NCBI GenBank assembly: GCA_002309955.1
Contig: DBXQ01000049.1
Span: 1 to 7,926, forward strand
Origin: Bacteroidales bacterium UBA1208
Lineage (GTDB): Bacteria > Bacteroidota > Bacteroidia > Bacteroidales > P3
Direction of reading: 5' to 3'
DNA: 7,926 nt
Numbering within the stretch: the stretch's first letter is position 1; the number at the start of each line of letters is the position of its first letter. The position numbers and the translations under genes are program-made. The notes beneath the pieces are model-generated. The model had not been told where the DNA came from and did not search any database. It was given only the letters and a program-made list of their open reading frames with translations. Below are positions 1 to 5,632 of the stretch, piece by piece.

Positions 1-1115
1 TTGTCCGGGGAATGGATGCCCTGGGGTTGGGTGTGCGACGTGTCGCTGTAAGTAAAATAGACGGGGTCGCTCCATACCGACCATGTGGCAGTGTCAAGAT
101 AGGGGCATTTGACAAACTGGCACATGGCACGGACACGGGCTTGGTAGCGCACTCCCGGCACAAAGGCATGGCCTGTCAGTTCCAGCGAGTTGGTGTTGCC
201 GCCCACAGTGTCGCCCCAGAGGCTGTCCAACGGTGTATCGGCCGGGCCGGTGACCACCTCATACCAGTAATGCTCTCCGTCCACATTCCATGTCAGGGTC
301 GGCACTGCACCGCCCGTGACAGCCAGCCCTTCAACTGCAGGGCAGGTAAAGAGATCCGTATCGGGGGCAAGTATCGGACAGTAGCCCTGATATTGCATCC
401 ACCCACTCCCCCAATAACGATTAAACCACTCCATGCAGTTAATTGTAATGTTATCATCGGCAAGACCTGCTATAAAGTTAATCCTTTCTCCGTTTTGATG
501 AGGTTGATGGTATGCCGTGTCCATACACTCAAAGCCATATACCACGCGGTCTTGAAAGAGTTCGAGTCCGTTGAGTCGCTCTATTTTGAAATAACCGCCC
601 AAGAAAAAAGTGTCTGTCACCATGATCGGTTCGTCAAAATACAAGGCATACCCATCAATCACGGTGTCTAATGGGCCGCATTTCGACTGGGAATCGGGAT
701 TGCTGTATGCGATATAGCAGTCGGTGGCTTGCCCGTATTCGATATGCGTGCTGGTCAAACGGATATTGGGGCGGTTGTAGTCCCCACTGTCAAAGGTTAC
801 CAATGCCCCCCATGTTGTGTCACTCTCCAGTTCAATGCTGCATTTGAAAGCCACGCCTGCTATCCGGCAGCGCCGGAGGCATGGCGGCAGGACGAATCGA
901 TAGACATCCACATTGTTTAATTCCCATTGATGAGTAATTTGATTAAAGGCGAATCGGTTAGGCATTCCTAAGAATCTTCCATTCCCGATAAGACTCTGGT
1001 CAAAGGATGATAGGAACATCGGATGGTCTACTCCGAAAGCATGCAGTGTGTCCTGTGCGTTCAATGCACTTGACGATAATAGCATACTAAAGACTATGAT
1101 GATGATTCTTTTCAT
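1..1115 (-). CDS. Secreted protein with fibronectin III-like module, C-terminus cut by window edge
   Basis: An open frame runs from ATG at 1115 to the left edge (371 codons seen, no stop), so the C-terminus is missing. Residues 1-20 form a signal peptide (MKRIIIIVFS, then a small-residue stretch ending ALNA before Gln21), so the product is exported. Residues 60-250 are a beta-rich, Trp/Tyr/Cys-containing region with segments such as YRFVLPPC and VTDTFFLGGYF that I cannot assign to a named domain. Residues about 258-355 resemble a fibronectin type III module: a core LTW strand, then YEVVTGPADTP, a GVRYQARVRA strand and a closing WSVWSDPVYF strand. Bacteroidota proteins of this build often end in a type IX secretion (T9SS) sorting domain, but that part lies outside the window. 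The 65-base gap to the upstream gene is A/T-rich with no clear Shine-Dalgarno. Function unknown; a cell-surface or extracellular role is inferred. Confidence 0.88.
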   Translation of the reverse strand, partial: MKRIIIIVFSMLLSSSALNAQDTLHAFGVDHPMFLSSFDQSLIGNGRFLGMPNRFAFNQITHQWELNNVDVYRFVLPPCLRRCRIAGVAFKCSIELESDTTWGALVTFDSGDYNRPNIRLTSTHIEYGQATDCYIAYSNPDSQSKCGPLDTVIDGYALYFDEPIMVTDTFFLGGYFKIERLNGLELFQDRVVYGFECMDTAYHQPHQNGERINFIAGLADDNITINCMEWFNRYWGSGWMQYQGYCPILAPDTDLFTCPAVEGLAVTGGAVPTLTWNVDGEHYWYEVVTGPADTPLDSLWGDTVGGNTNSLELTGHAFVPGVRYQARVRAMCQFVKCPYLDTATWSVWSDPVYFTYSDTSHTQPQGIHSPD

Positions 1116-1116
1116 G

Positions 1117-1179
1117 TTTATTGTTGCTTTATGATTTTATGACTATTTTAAGAACGATTACAATGATTTTTTATTGTTG
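1117..1179. repeat. 10-bp direct repeat pair in the leader of the left-most gene
   Basis: The plus-strand decamer TTTATTGTTG occurs at 1117-1126 and again at 1170-1179, at the two ends of the 65-base A/T-rich gap between two secreted-protein genes. The copy at 1117-1126 begins one base upstream of the ATG. It may be chance in low-complexity DNA or a paired protein-binding site. No Bacteroidota TAnnTTTG promoter box is visible here on the minus strand. Confidence 0.3.
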
Positions 1180-1180
1180 T

Positions 1181-2578
1181 TTAAGGGAATTCTATACAAC
1201 GTTGGTTAAATAATCCATCGGGAATAGTGAAAACATAGGTGTACGGTGAGGTGTTTACTGGATATATTGCAACCATTGGCTGATAGGAAGTGTATGTATC
1301 CATCACTTTAGGTTGAAGCGGGAGTACGATCACATCGATGCTGAGCGCCTTGTAACAATTGCCCGAGGACACCGGCACCATGTCTTTCAAACACCAGTAC
1401 GTCCCCCCCGATGCTATGTATTCGGTTACGGAAAGCCAGCAAACAGAGTAGAACGGTTTTGTCCAGTATGATTCATACCAACATTTAGCAGTATAGTCTG
1501 TTGGGTAATACGGTTCCAATTGCACAAAGGTGTTCTGATTGGACATGAGTGTAGGGTGGTAAATGTCTTGCAGCAGTATAAGTCGCCCCATCATTGTCAT
1601 ATACGTCAACTCAAACGGTTCTGACTTGTCTCTCAACGGTACAAGCTGCGCCTGGGTATTGTCCATGCTGGCCAAATCGAAAAGCCTGATATTGGTTGAA
1701 AACTGCATTTCACCGGCTTCATCGTAATAAGACGACAGCGATGCAATTGCTATTGTGTCACCCCTCGTTACGCAACCGTGATAGTCTGAGTATCCCTCCA
1801 AGGGTGTAGAATACAAGTAATAGGGATCTGCCTTGAAGTCTGTTACAACCCTTTCTTTGCCGCATCGGTGGATGACCGTGGAATTTCTGTCGATATAATT
1901 CCCGATAAAGGCCACATGGTTTTCAGTCTCCACAACTTCGGTAATAAATTCGCGGTGGTTCTCGTCATTTGTGGTCGTGTATCGGTGATCAATCAAGGAT
2001 GAATGGTTAAAATCCGCTTCCAATATTATGGTGCGATAGCAGTCAGAGGGATAGTAAGGGGGTGATGGAGGTAACCCTGGACAGGTTAAGACAGGATTAC
2101 TTGTAAAATGGAGGTCGCCTATTGCAACGACTTTCTGTTTCCCTTCAAGAGTGTATGCGACCATCCGGGTGAACCTTGTGACAAATTGATTGTCCACTGT
2201 GTAAATCGTTGCAGTCCGCGGACCCGCGGTTGAATAATCGGATAGTTTGATATGGCCGATAATGGATCCGGTGGAATTACATCCACAAAAATAAATGTCA
2301 TCACCCGTGATGCGCATGTCGCTCACGGTGCAGTCAGGTGGCAATGCCACTTGTTTGTGGTTGAGTGAGAGGTCTATTAGAGCAATAATGTTAAGTCCCA
2401 AAGCATTGTCCTTATAATAAACCAATGCTGAAGTCAGATTCACTCTACGTATGATTGACGGTGTGGTTTCTGCATAGCCATAGTATCCCGATACAAAATC
2501 AAAGAGCTGGGCTGAAACTCGGGATGGTGACATAAACAGGCAACAAAATAAGGATAAAAACAAAATGATTCTGTTCAT
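1181..2578 (-). CDS. Secreted Cys-rich protein, possibly beta-propeller, unknown function
   Basis: The frame is open for 498 codons from 2677, but I place the start at ATG 2578 (465 aa) because a clean signal peptide begins there: MNRIILFLSL, then a hydrophobic CCLF core, and VSA before Gln24. The 33 codons upstream are hydrophilic and fall in a non-coding leader. The mature protein has about a dozen Cys. It contains loosely recurring strand units of the form 'gD-x-I-x-hydrophobic-x-G' at about residues 84-111 (GDDIYFCGCN), 214-238 (NHVAFIGNYI) and 269-301 (GDTIAIASLS), which would suit propeller blades. The Cys may form disulfides in the periplasm or outside the cell. The C-terminus (PDGLFNQRCIEFP) has no evident T9SS sorting domain. 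It is separated by 65 bases from the next gene and 341 bases from the previous one, so it is probably monocistronic or distally linked. I do not recognise the family. Confidence 0.82.
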   Translation of the reverse strand: MNRIILFLSLFCCLFMSPSRVSAQLFDFVSGYYGYAETTPSIIRRVNLTSALVYYKDNALGLNIIALIDLSLNHKQVALPPDCTVSDMRITGDDIYFCGCNSTGSIIGHIKLSDYSTAGPRTATIYTVDNQFVTRFTRMVAYTLEGKQKVVAIGDLHFTSNPVLTCPGLPPSPPYYPSDCYRTIILEADFNHSSLIDHRYTTTNDENHREFITEVVETENHVAFIGNYIDRNSTVIHRCGKERVVTDFKADPYYLYSTPLEGYSDYHGCVTRGDTIAIASLSSYYDEAGEMQFSTNIRLFDLASMDNTQAQLVPLRDKSEPFELTYMTMMGRLILLQDIYHPTLMSNQNTFVQLEPYYPTDYTAKCWYESYWTKPFYSVCWLSVTEYIASGGTYWCLKDMVPVSSGNCYKALSIDVIVLPLQPKVMDTYTSYQPMVAIYPVNTSPYTYVFTIPDGLFNQRCIEFP

Positions 2579-2611
2579 AACATTTTTTTGAGGGAGCATT
2601 GCAGTGATTTT

Positions 2612-2647
2612 GTTCAAGACGGGATCCCTCGTCAAACCGTCTTGTAC
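2612..2647. repeat. Inverted repeat in the leader of the secreted-protein gene
   Basis: CAAGACGG (2615-2622) pairs perfectly with CCGTCTTG (2637-2644) around a 14-base loop. Beyond one mismatch, two further bases pair (2612-2613 with 2646-2647). It lies 34-69 bases upstream of the ATG at 2578, inside the likely 5' leader, and no T-run follows it on either strand. It could be an operator or a leader RNA hairpin. Role inferred only from position. Confidence 0.4.
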
Positions 2648-2809
2648 AAATTGTTTAATTTCAACTACAGCGCACATCGTTCACAATATTATTGGCCGAA
2701 GCCCGTTATGGATATGATGTGCGATGCACTATATGTATTGCGCCTTGGGTGCCTGGGGAGAGTTTTGTTTGAAGTGAAGTCTCTCCGCCTGTCCGGCATC
2801 CTCGATTCA

Positions 2810-2851
2810 GCCCTGCACAACGGCGCGACAAACTCTGTGCAGGGCATTTTT
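2810..2851 (+). terminator. Strong hairpin with T-run, terminator-like on plus strand
   Basis: GCCCTGCACA (2810-2819) and TGTGCAGGGC (2836-2845) form a perfect 10-bp stem with a 16-base loop, followed on the plus strand by A and five T (2847-2851). It sits 75 bases past the stop of the last gene of the minus-strand operon, where a terminator is expected. The T-run, however, is on the side that serves plus-strand transcription. In the minus direction the stem is preceded by an A-run and followed by non-T sequence. It may still end or stabilise the operon mRNA, or mark an unseen plus-strand transcript. Confidence 0.5.
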
Positions 2852-2919
2852 CAATGTATTTCATGACGTGTTCGTTTTGCTGTCAGACTGATGATTTGTC
2901 TGTTCATATAATAATTGGG

Positions 2920-3333
2920 CTATCTAATGGCAATACAAGTGTATTCGCCGGTTTGCTCGTTGAAGCTGATTGTCACATCATAGCCTTCGTTGATTTTTTC
3001 CATTACCCAATCATACGCATCCTTTTTGTTTTTGGTGGTGTAGGTCACCTTTTCTTTGGCGTAGGTTTCGCAGAAGGTGATACTCTCGTCCATCACACGG
3101 ACGGTGTAGCCCTCGCGGGCAAGGGCAAAGAGTGTGAGCATAAGGGCGTCGAGGTCTTCGTCGCTGTGGATGACTTGTCGGTAGACGATGCCGTTCACAG
3201 TGTAGCGGATGGTGTGCGTGGCACTGTTTTCTACGGTGGTGGGGGTCGGTTCGGTGAGAACCTCTTTCTGGCAGCTGACGGTGGTCAGCGAAATCATGGC
3301 GAGAAACGTTACTGGGATAAGAATTTTCTTCAT
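2920..3333 (-). CDS. Small putative lipoprotein with two similar halves, end of ECF operon
   Basis: The product is 137 aa. Residues 1-20 are a lipoprotein signal (MKKILIPVTF, then a hydrophobic stretch to TTVS) before Cys21, which is followed by QKE. Thr at -3 is not the canonical Leu, so lipidation is likely rather than certain. The mature part reads as two similar halves: residues 41-85 (IRYTVNG strand, helix with LFALAREGY, strand TVRV) and 94-125 (EKVTYTT strand, helix with VMEKINEGY, strand DVTI). Each half is strand-helix-'EGYxV'-strand, which suggests an internal duplication. The ATG overlaps the previous stop as ATGA, so translation is coupled and the gene belongs to the sigma-factor operon. 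I believe similar small lipoproteins recur in Bacteroidales, but that is recollection, not checked. Function unknown; probably an envelope-exposed accessory or sensing subunit. Confidence 0.85.
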   Translation of the reverse strand: MKKILIPVTFLAMISLTTVSCQKEVLTEPTPTTVENSATHTIRYTVNGIVYRQVIHSDEDLDALMLTLFALAREGYTVRVMDESITFCETYAKEKVTYTTKNKKDAYDWVMEKINEGYDVTISFNEQTGEYTCIAIR

Positions 3334-3839
3334 ATTAATGGTTTATCATTTGTGAATAATGCATTGTCTGCTATTGTAATAAAAGTCACTTTAAATTGAG
3401 CTTTATTCTTAATGTGAAAGATGCCAATAGACTTTACCTTGGCAGTCTGTATAACAAGGTTAAAGTCGTATATACCGTTTGGAGTGATTTTTTTTCGTGG
3501 GTCGTCTTTTGCCACTGCCCTAAATGTGACATCCGGGTTGTGGATGAGACTGTGGATATAATCGCTACTGTCGGAAAATTCGTAAGGGGTAAACTCTATA
3601 CATAATTTTTCCCAAGCGGAGTCGGTAGTGGCCTGAAGGAGGGTGACATCGACAAGGGTGGTGTCGTTGACCGGGTAGTCGCGTACATAGGAGGCTTTGA
3701 TGCCCTCCCAGTCTGCGTACTGTCGGAAGACTGGGCTGCACTCCTCCCATGGCACCGTTCTGGGCCAGAACTTGACGACTACCAGCAAGCCCGCAATGAC
3801 CACAGGCAGGGTGAGGGTTATTATCCAATTTTTTTTCAT
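3330..3839 (-). CDS. Single-pass membrane-anchored protein, third gene of ECF operon
   Basis: The product is 169 aa. It begins MKKNWIITLT with a hydrophobic segment over about residues 5-24 and no signal-peptidase site or lipobox Cys, so I read it as an uncleaved N-terminal anchor with a periplasmic domain of about 145 residues. That domain is mixed alpha/beta (YPVNDTTLVDVTLLQATTDS, WEKLCIEFTPYEF, YDFNLVIQTAKV) and contains two Cys. I recognise no family. It overlaps both neighbours by four bases (ATGA junctions at 3836-3839 and 3330-3333), so it is made together with the three-helix protein before it and the small lipoprotein after it. A role in signal reception or in regulating the sigma factor is inferred only from the operon. 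Confidence 0.83.
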   Translation of the reverse strand: MKKNWIITLTLPVVIAGLLVVVKFWPRTVPWEECSPVFRQYADWEGIKASYVRDYPVNDTTLVDVTLLQATTDSAWEKLCIEFTPYEFSDSSDYIHSLIHNPDVTFRAVAKDDPRKKITPNGIYDFNLVIQTAKVKSIGIFHIKNKAQFKVTFITIADNALFTNDKPLI

Positions 3840-4381
3840 TGTTTCAGCATATTTGTAATGGTGTGTACCGCTTCCACGCGTTGGGTATGATTCAGTACGG
3901 TGGTATGGCTCTGCTTGATGGTGAGGCCATCGCCTGTATGGCCATATGACATGACTGGCAGTATCAGCACAACGGCCATTATCAGGTATGTCGCCTGAGA
4001 AACAGAGAGCTGCGACAATTCCGCACGGAGTCGTCGGATAGGTGTCCGCCCTTGGCCAAAGATGAACGCGAGACAGAGAGCCGCCATCAGTACGAAGGAC
4101 GCTTCAACCAGCAGGGACAAGACCAGCATGGTGGTGTCTGTGGCATACCGCCACATGATGCAGGCCCAACGGACAGCGGCAATGACCAAACAGAACGTCA
4201 GGAGGACATAGCACCATGTCTCGCGTCGACGCTTGCGGTTGGCATAGGAGTAGTTGAAGGGATGATGGTCACCGCCTGAGAGGCGGGTTATGTCCTCCAT
4301 GCGGCGAGAGTGGCTGTCCCAAATGCTCTGTATCTCGTCGAAGAAAACATCATCTTTCATTTTTTCCACTTCTTTTTTCAT
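3836..4381 (-). CDS. Three-helix membrane protein following ECF sigma factor, possible anti-sigma
   Basis: The product is 181 aa. A charged cytoplasmic N-terminus (residues 1-55, with MKKEVEKMKDDVFFDEIQSI and an Arg/Lys cluster KRRRE) precedes three hydrophobic segments at about 56-76, 84-108 and 130-146, then a polar tail of about 35 residues. The gene begins inside the end of the sigma gene (32-base overlap). A second Met at residue 8 (ATG at 4360) would still overlap by 11 bases and is an alternative start. Being next to an ECF sigma factor with a cytoplasmic tail before membrane helices is the usual arrangement of a membrane anti-sigma factor. However, I see no HxxxCxxC zinc anti-sigma motif, and the family is not recognised. 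Anti-sigma function is therefore inference from context. Confidence 0.82.
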   Translation of the reverse strand: MKKEVEKMKDDVFFDEIQSIWDSHSRRMEDITRLSGGDHHPFNYSYANRKRRRETWCYVLLTFCLVIAAVRWACIMWRYATDTTMLVLSLLVEASFVLMAALCLAFIFGQGRTPIRRLRAELSQLSVSQATYLIMAVVLILPVMSYGHTGDGLTIKQSHTTVLNHTQRVEAVHTITNMLKQ

Positions 4382-4874
4382 ATAGTTTTTTCATTTTGTT
4401 CTTGATACGATATATGGCCTGCTTCACCGCCGGCACACTCTTACCTGTGATTTCGGCTATTTCTTTTTCCGAATAGCCGTCGAGGTAGAGAAGTATTATT
4501 TTCCTTTCTTTCGCAGAGAGCCGGGCTATCAATTCGTAGAGCATCGACACCTGTTCGTTGTCGACTTCCACGGTCAGATTGTTGTAGAGGTCGGGGGTAA
4601 TCGGCACAAATCGTGTGTCGTCGGAATAGTGTCGCGAATGGTAGCCGTTTACAGCTGTATTGAGGGCTACCCTATAAACCCATGACTTGACAGCACATTC
4701 GTGGCGGAAGGTCTGCCATCCTTTCCAAAGATTGCATGCAATCTCTTGGTAGAGGTCTTCGACATTCTCCGGCCGCTGGTCGGTAAAGGCAAGGCATACC
4801 TTGAAGATGATACTATGTGCGTCGTATAGCATCTCTTCAAATTCCTTCTCGATGATGTGTCGGTCAGCGTTCAA
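4350..4874 (-). CDS. ECF-family RNA polymerase sigma factor, TTG start
   Basis: The product is 174 aa, a normal length for a sigma-70 ECF factor, which directs RNA polymerase to a small regulon in response to envelope or extracellular signals. Region 2 spans about 12-85, with the core-binding part around EDLYQEIACNLW (39-50) and the -10 recognition helix around KSWVYRVALNTA (63-74). Region 4 spans about 108-165, with LSAKERKIILLYLDGYS followed by the helix-turn-helix EKEIAEITGKSVPAVKQAIY. The start is TTG at 4874: an in-frame TAA lies two codons upstream, and the first ATG (residue 15) would cut into the start of region 2. The weak start may limit synthesis. It heads a four-gene overlapping operon. 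The A/T-rich leader shows no textbook promoter box on the minus strand. Confidence 0.95.
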   Translation of the reverse strand: MNADRHIIEKEFEEMLYDAHSIIFKVCLAFTDQRPENVEDLYQEIACNLWKGWQTFRHECAVKSWVYRVALNTAVNGYHSRHYSDDTRFVPITPDLYNNLTVEVDNEQVSMLYELIARLSAKERKIILLYLDGYSEKEIAEITGKSVPAVKQAIYRIKNKMKKLYEKRSGKNER

Positions 4875-5042
4875 TTTTTATTTGTTTATATCGTTAGACA
4901 AGAAATAACAAAAAAAAGTAACACACGGGTAAAATATTTAACATTTTTTTTGTTTTTTGCGCGTTGAGGGGTGGGTTGAGGTAAATATTTGTATTTATCT
5001 CAAGTTGGGGAAAGTTGAGGTTCGGATGAAAAATAATGTTTG
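4875..5042. other. A/T-rich leader upstream of the sigma operon
   Basis: This non-coding stretch between the sigma gene start and the structured element holds runs of A or T (4910-4917, 4944-4951) and GTTGAGG-like repeats on the plus strand (GTTGAGG at 4963-4969, 4975-4981 and 5014-5020). It should contain the promoter of the sigma operon on the minus strand. I see only an imperfect TATTTCTTG (reverse complement of 4901-4909), one base too long for the Bacteroidota TAnnTTTG box. ECF operons often use an autoregulated promoter, which I could not identify. Confidence 0.4.
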
Positions 5043-5050
5043 TAGTTTTG
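5043..5050 (+). promoter_or_regulatory. Candidate Bacteroidota -7 box on plus strand
   Basis: TAGTTTTG matches the Bacteroides-type -7 consensus TAnnTTTG exactly. The -33 position, 19 bases upstream, reads TTC (5021-5023) rather than TTG, so the match is partial. Transcription from it would start at about 5054-5057, just where the nested inverted repeats begin. One exact eight-base match is expected by chance every few kilobases, so this is suggestive only. Confidence 0.3.
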
Positions 5051-5053
5051 CAG

Positions 5054-5227
5054 CCGAAACGCTGGGGTTGCAGATATTCAGGATGCTCTCTTCTACAACT
5101 CCTGAAGGACAGCGTGTGTCGGTTACTTCCCCAACAAGGATTTGAAAACCCCTGCCTATAATCAGTGTCCCTTGCAAGGACTTTGGGGGACACCCCATTA
5201 AACCCTAATGACCGGTTAGGGTTAAAT
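5054..5227 (+). ncRNA. Candidate structured RNA or dispersed repeat element
   Basis: This non-coding segment carries several independent helices. The outer stem joins CCGA (5054-5057) with TCGG (5119-5122) and ACGCTG (5059-5064) with CAGCGT (5110-5115). Nested inside, TTCAGGA (5077-5083) pairs with TCCTGAA (5100-5106). A second stem is GTGTCCC (5165-5171) with GGGACAC (5187-5193), competing with the alternatives CCTTGCAAGG (5170-5179) and TGGGG/CCCCA (5184-5197). A third is AACCCTAA (5201-5208) with TTAGGGTT (5216-5223), plus three more pairs past a mismatch. A -7 box precedes it on the plus strand, but no T-run ends it, so orientation is uncertain. The last hairpin overlaps the end of the frameshifted gene. 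Alternatives are a repeat element copied around the genome, or decayed coding sequence. No known RNA family recognised. Confidence 0.4.
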
Positions 5228-5487
5228 AGACAGCGGAGGAGTCATCGACACATTCCTTGGATAGCTTGAACTTGATGGGTATTTGCCCGCAGGGGTTTGG
5301 AGACAGTAGTTCCCATAGTTGTCGCACTGGGTGTTGACGACGATTTTGCCGTCAGGGGCGAGCAGCTCCACCTTGGCATAAGGAGCAGGGGTGCAAACGT
5401 TGGCGGTCTTATAACGGTGACGAGATTCTGCGCCGAGAGGGTGACGGCAAGAATGACCAAAACGAGAATTGACACGATTCGTTTCAT
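5205..5487 (-). pseudogene. Frameshifted small secreted protein with carboxypeptidase-regulatory-like fold
   Basis: ATG at 5487 opens a signal peptide (MKRIVSILVLVILAVTLSAQ). The first frame then degenerates into Pro/Ser-rich sequence and stops at 5242. Switching frame near 5410-5415 (one base missing, as if GTTTAT became GTTAT) gives YKTANVCTPAPYAKVELL, then APDGKIVVNTQC, DNYGNYCLQTPAGKY. This resembles carboxypeptidase-regulatory-like or CNA-B-like Ig folds, where a 'G.Y.L..PAGKY' strand closes the domain. A second switch near 5276-5279 (one C missing in TACCCATC) continues as PIKFKLSKECVDDSSAVYLT and ends at TAG 5205-5207. Repaired length is about 94 aa. Both changes are single-base losses, either true decay or sequencing errors. 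It lies 145 bases after the caspase-like lipoprotein gene. If intact, it would be a small exported protein with three or four Cys. Confidence 0.75.
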
Positions 5488-5632
5488 GGCTAATGTGTTT
5501 TCCGATGGTGAGTTCTTTTCTTCAGTAAACGCAGAAGAGGGTGGATTTATTACACTTAGCAGCGATTTTTGTCATTCGTGCGAATAGTAAAGAGGCCTTT
5601 TGCATGGGTTTCTTTACATTTGATGATTATTG
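5488..5632. other. Gap between the caspase-like lipoprotein gene and the frameshifted gene
   Basis: There are 145 bases with no gene. Only weak short inverted repeats are visible: AAAG/CTTT around AGGCCT near 5590-5601, and ATTC/GAAT near 5574-5585. No T-run terminator or TAnnTTTG box was found on the minus strand. It is unclear whether the frameshifted gene has its own promoter. Confidence 0.35.

Larger units (their letters stand above)
2579..2919. other. Intergenic region of 341 bp with two inverted repeats
   Basis: No convincing gene is present. The short frames on both strands here lack signal peptides, family motifs and ribosome sites. The region separates the end of the sigma-factor operon (stop at 2920-2922) from the secreted-protein gene starting at 2578. 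It holds two inverted repeats listed separately: one near the operon end (2810-2845) and one in the leader of the downstream gene (2612-2647). No exact TAnnTTTG box was found on the minus strand. The nearest matches are ACAATTTG and ACGGTTTG, reverse complements of plus-strand CAAATTGT and CAAACCGT. Confidence 0.6.

Noticed and set aside
12..671. A 219-codon plus-strand reading frame
   Set aside because: It is antisense to the secreted protein with a signal peptide and fibronectin III-like module, whose frame is fully open to the window edge.
2579..2677. A longer start for the Cys-rich secreted protein (33 extra codons)
   Set aside because: The extra residues are polar and would bury the signal peptide that begins at the ATG at 2578.
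2854..3399. A 181-codon plus-strand reading frame
   Set aside because: It is antisense to the small lipoprotein, which is supported by its signal, internal duplication and ATGA coupling.
4894..5198. Overlapping minus-strand frames of 99 and 67 codons, and a plus-strand frame of 62 codons, in the sigma leader
   Set aside because: Several mutually overlapping frames, none with a signal, domain or start context. The inverted repeats explain the sequence better as non-coding.
5242..5487. The 81-codon frame taken as an intact small secreted protein
   Set aside because: After residue 27 the composition changes abruptly, while the neighbouring frames give coherent Ig-like sequence, so a frameshifted gene is the better reading.
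5580..5605. Possible terminator around AGGCCT after the caspase-like lipoprotein gene
   Set aside because: The stem is only four pairs, with no T-run in the direction of transcription.
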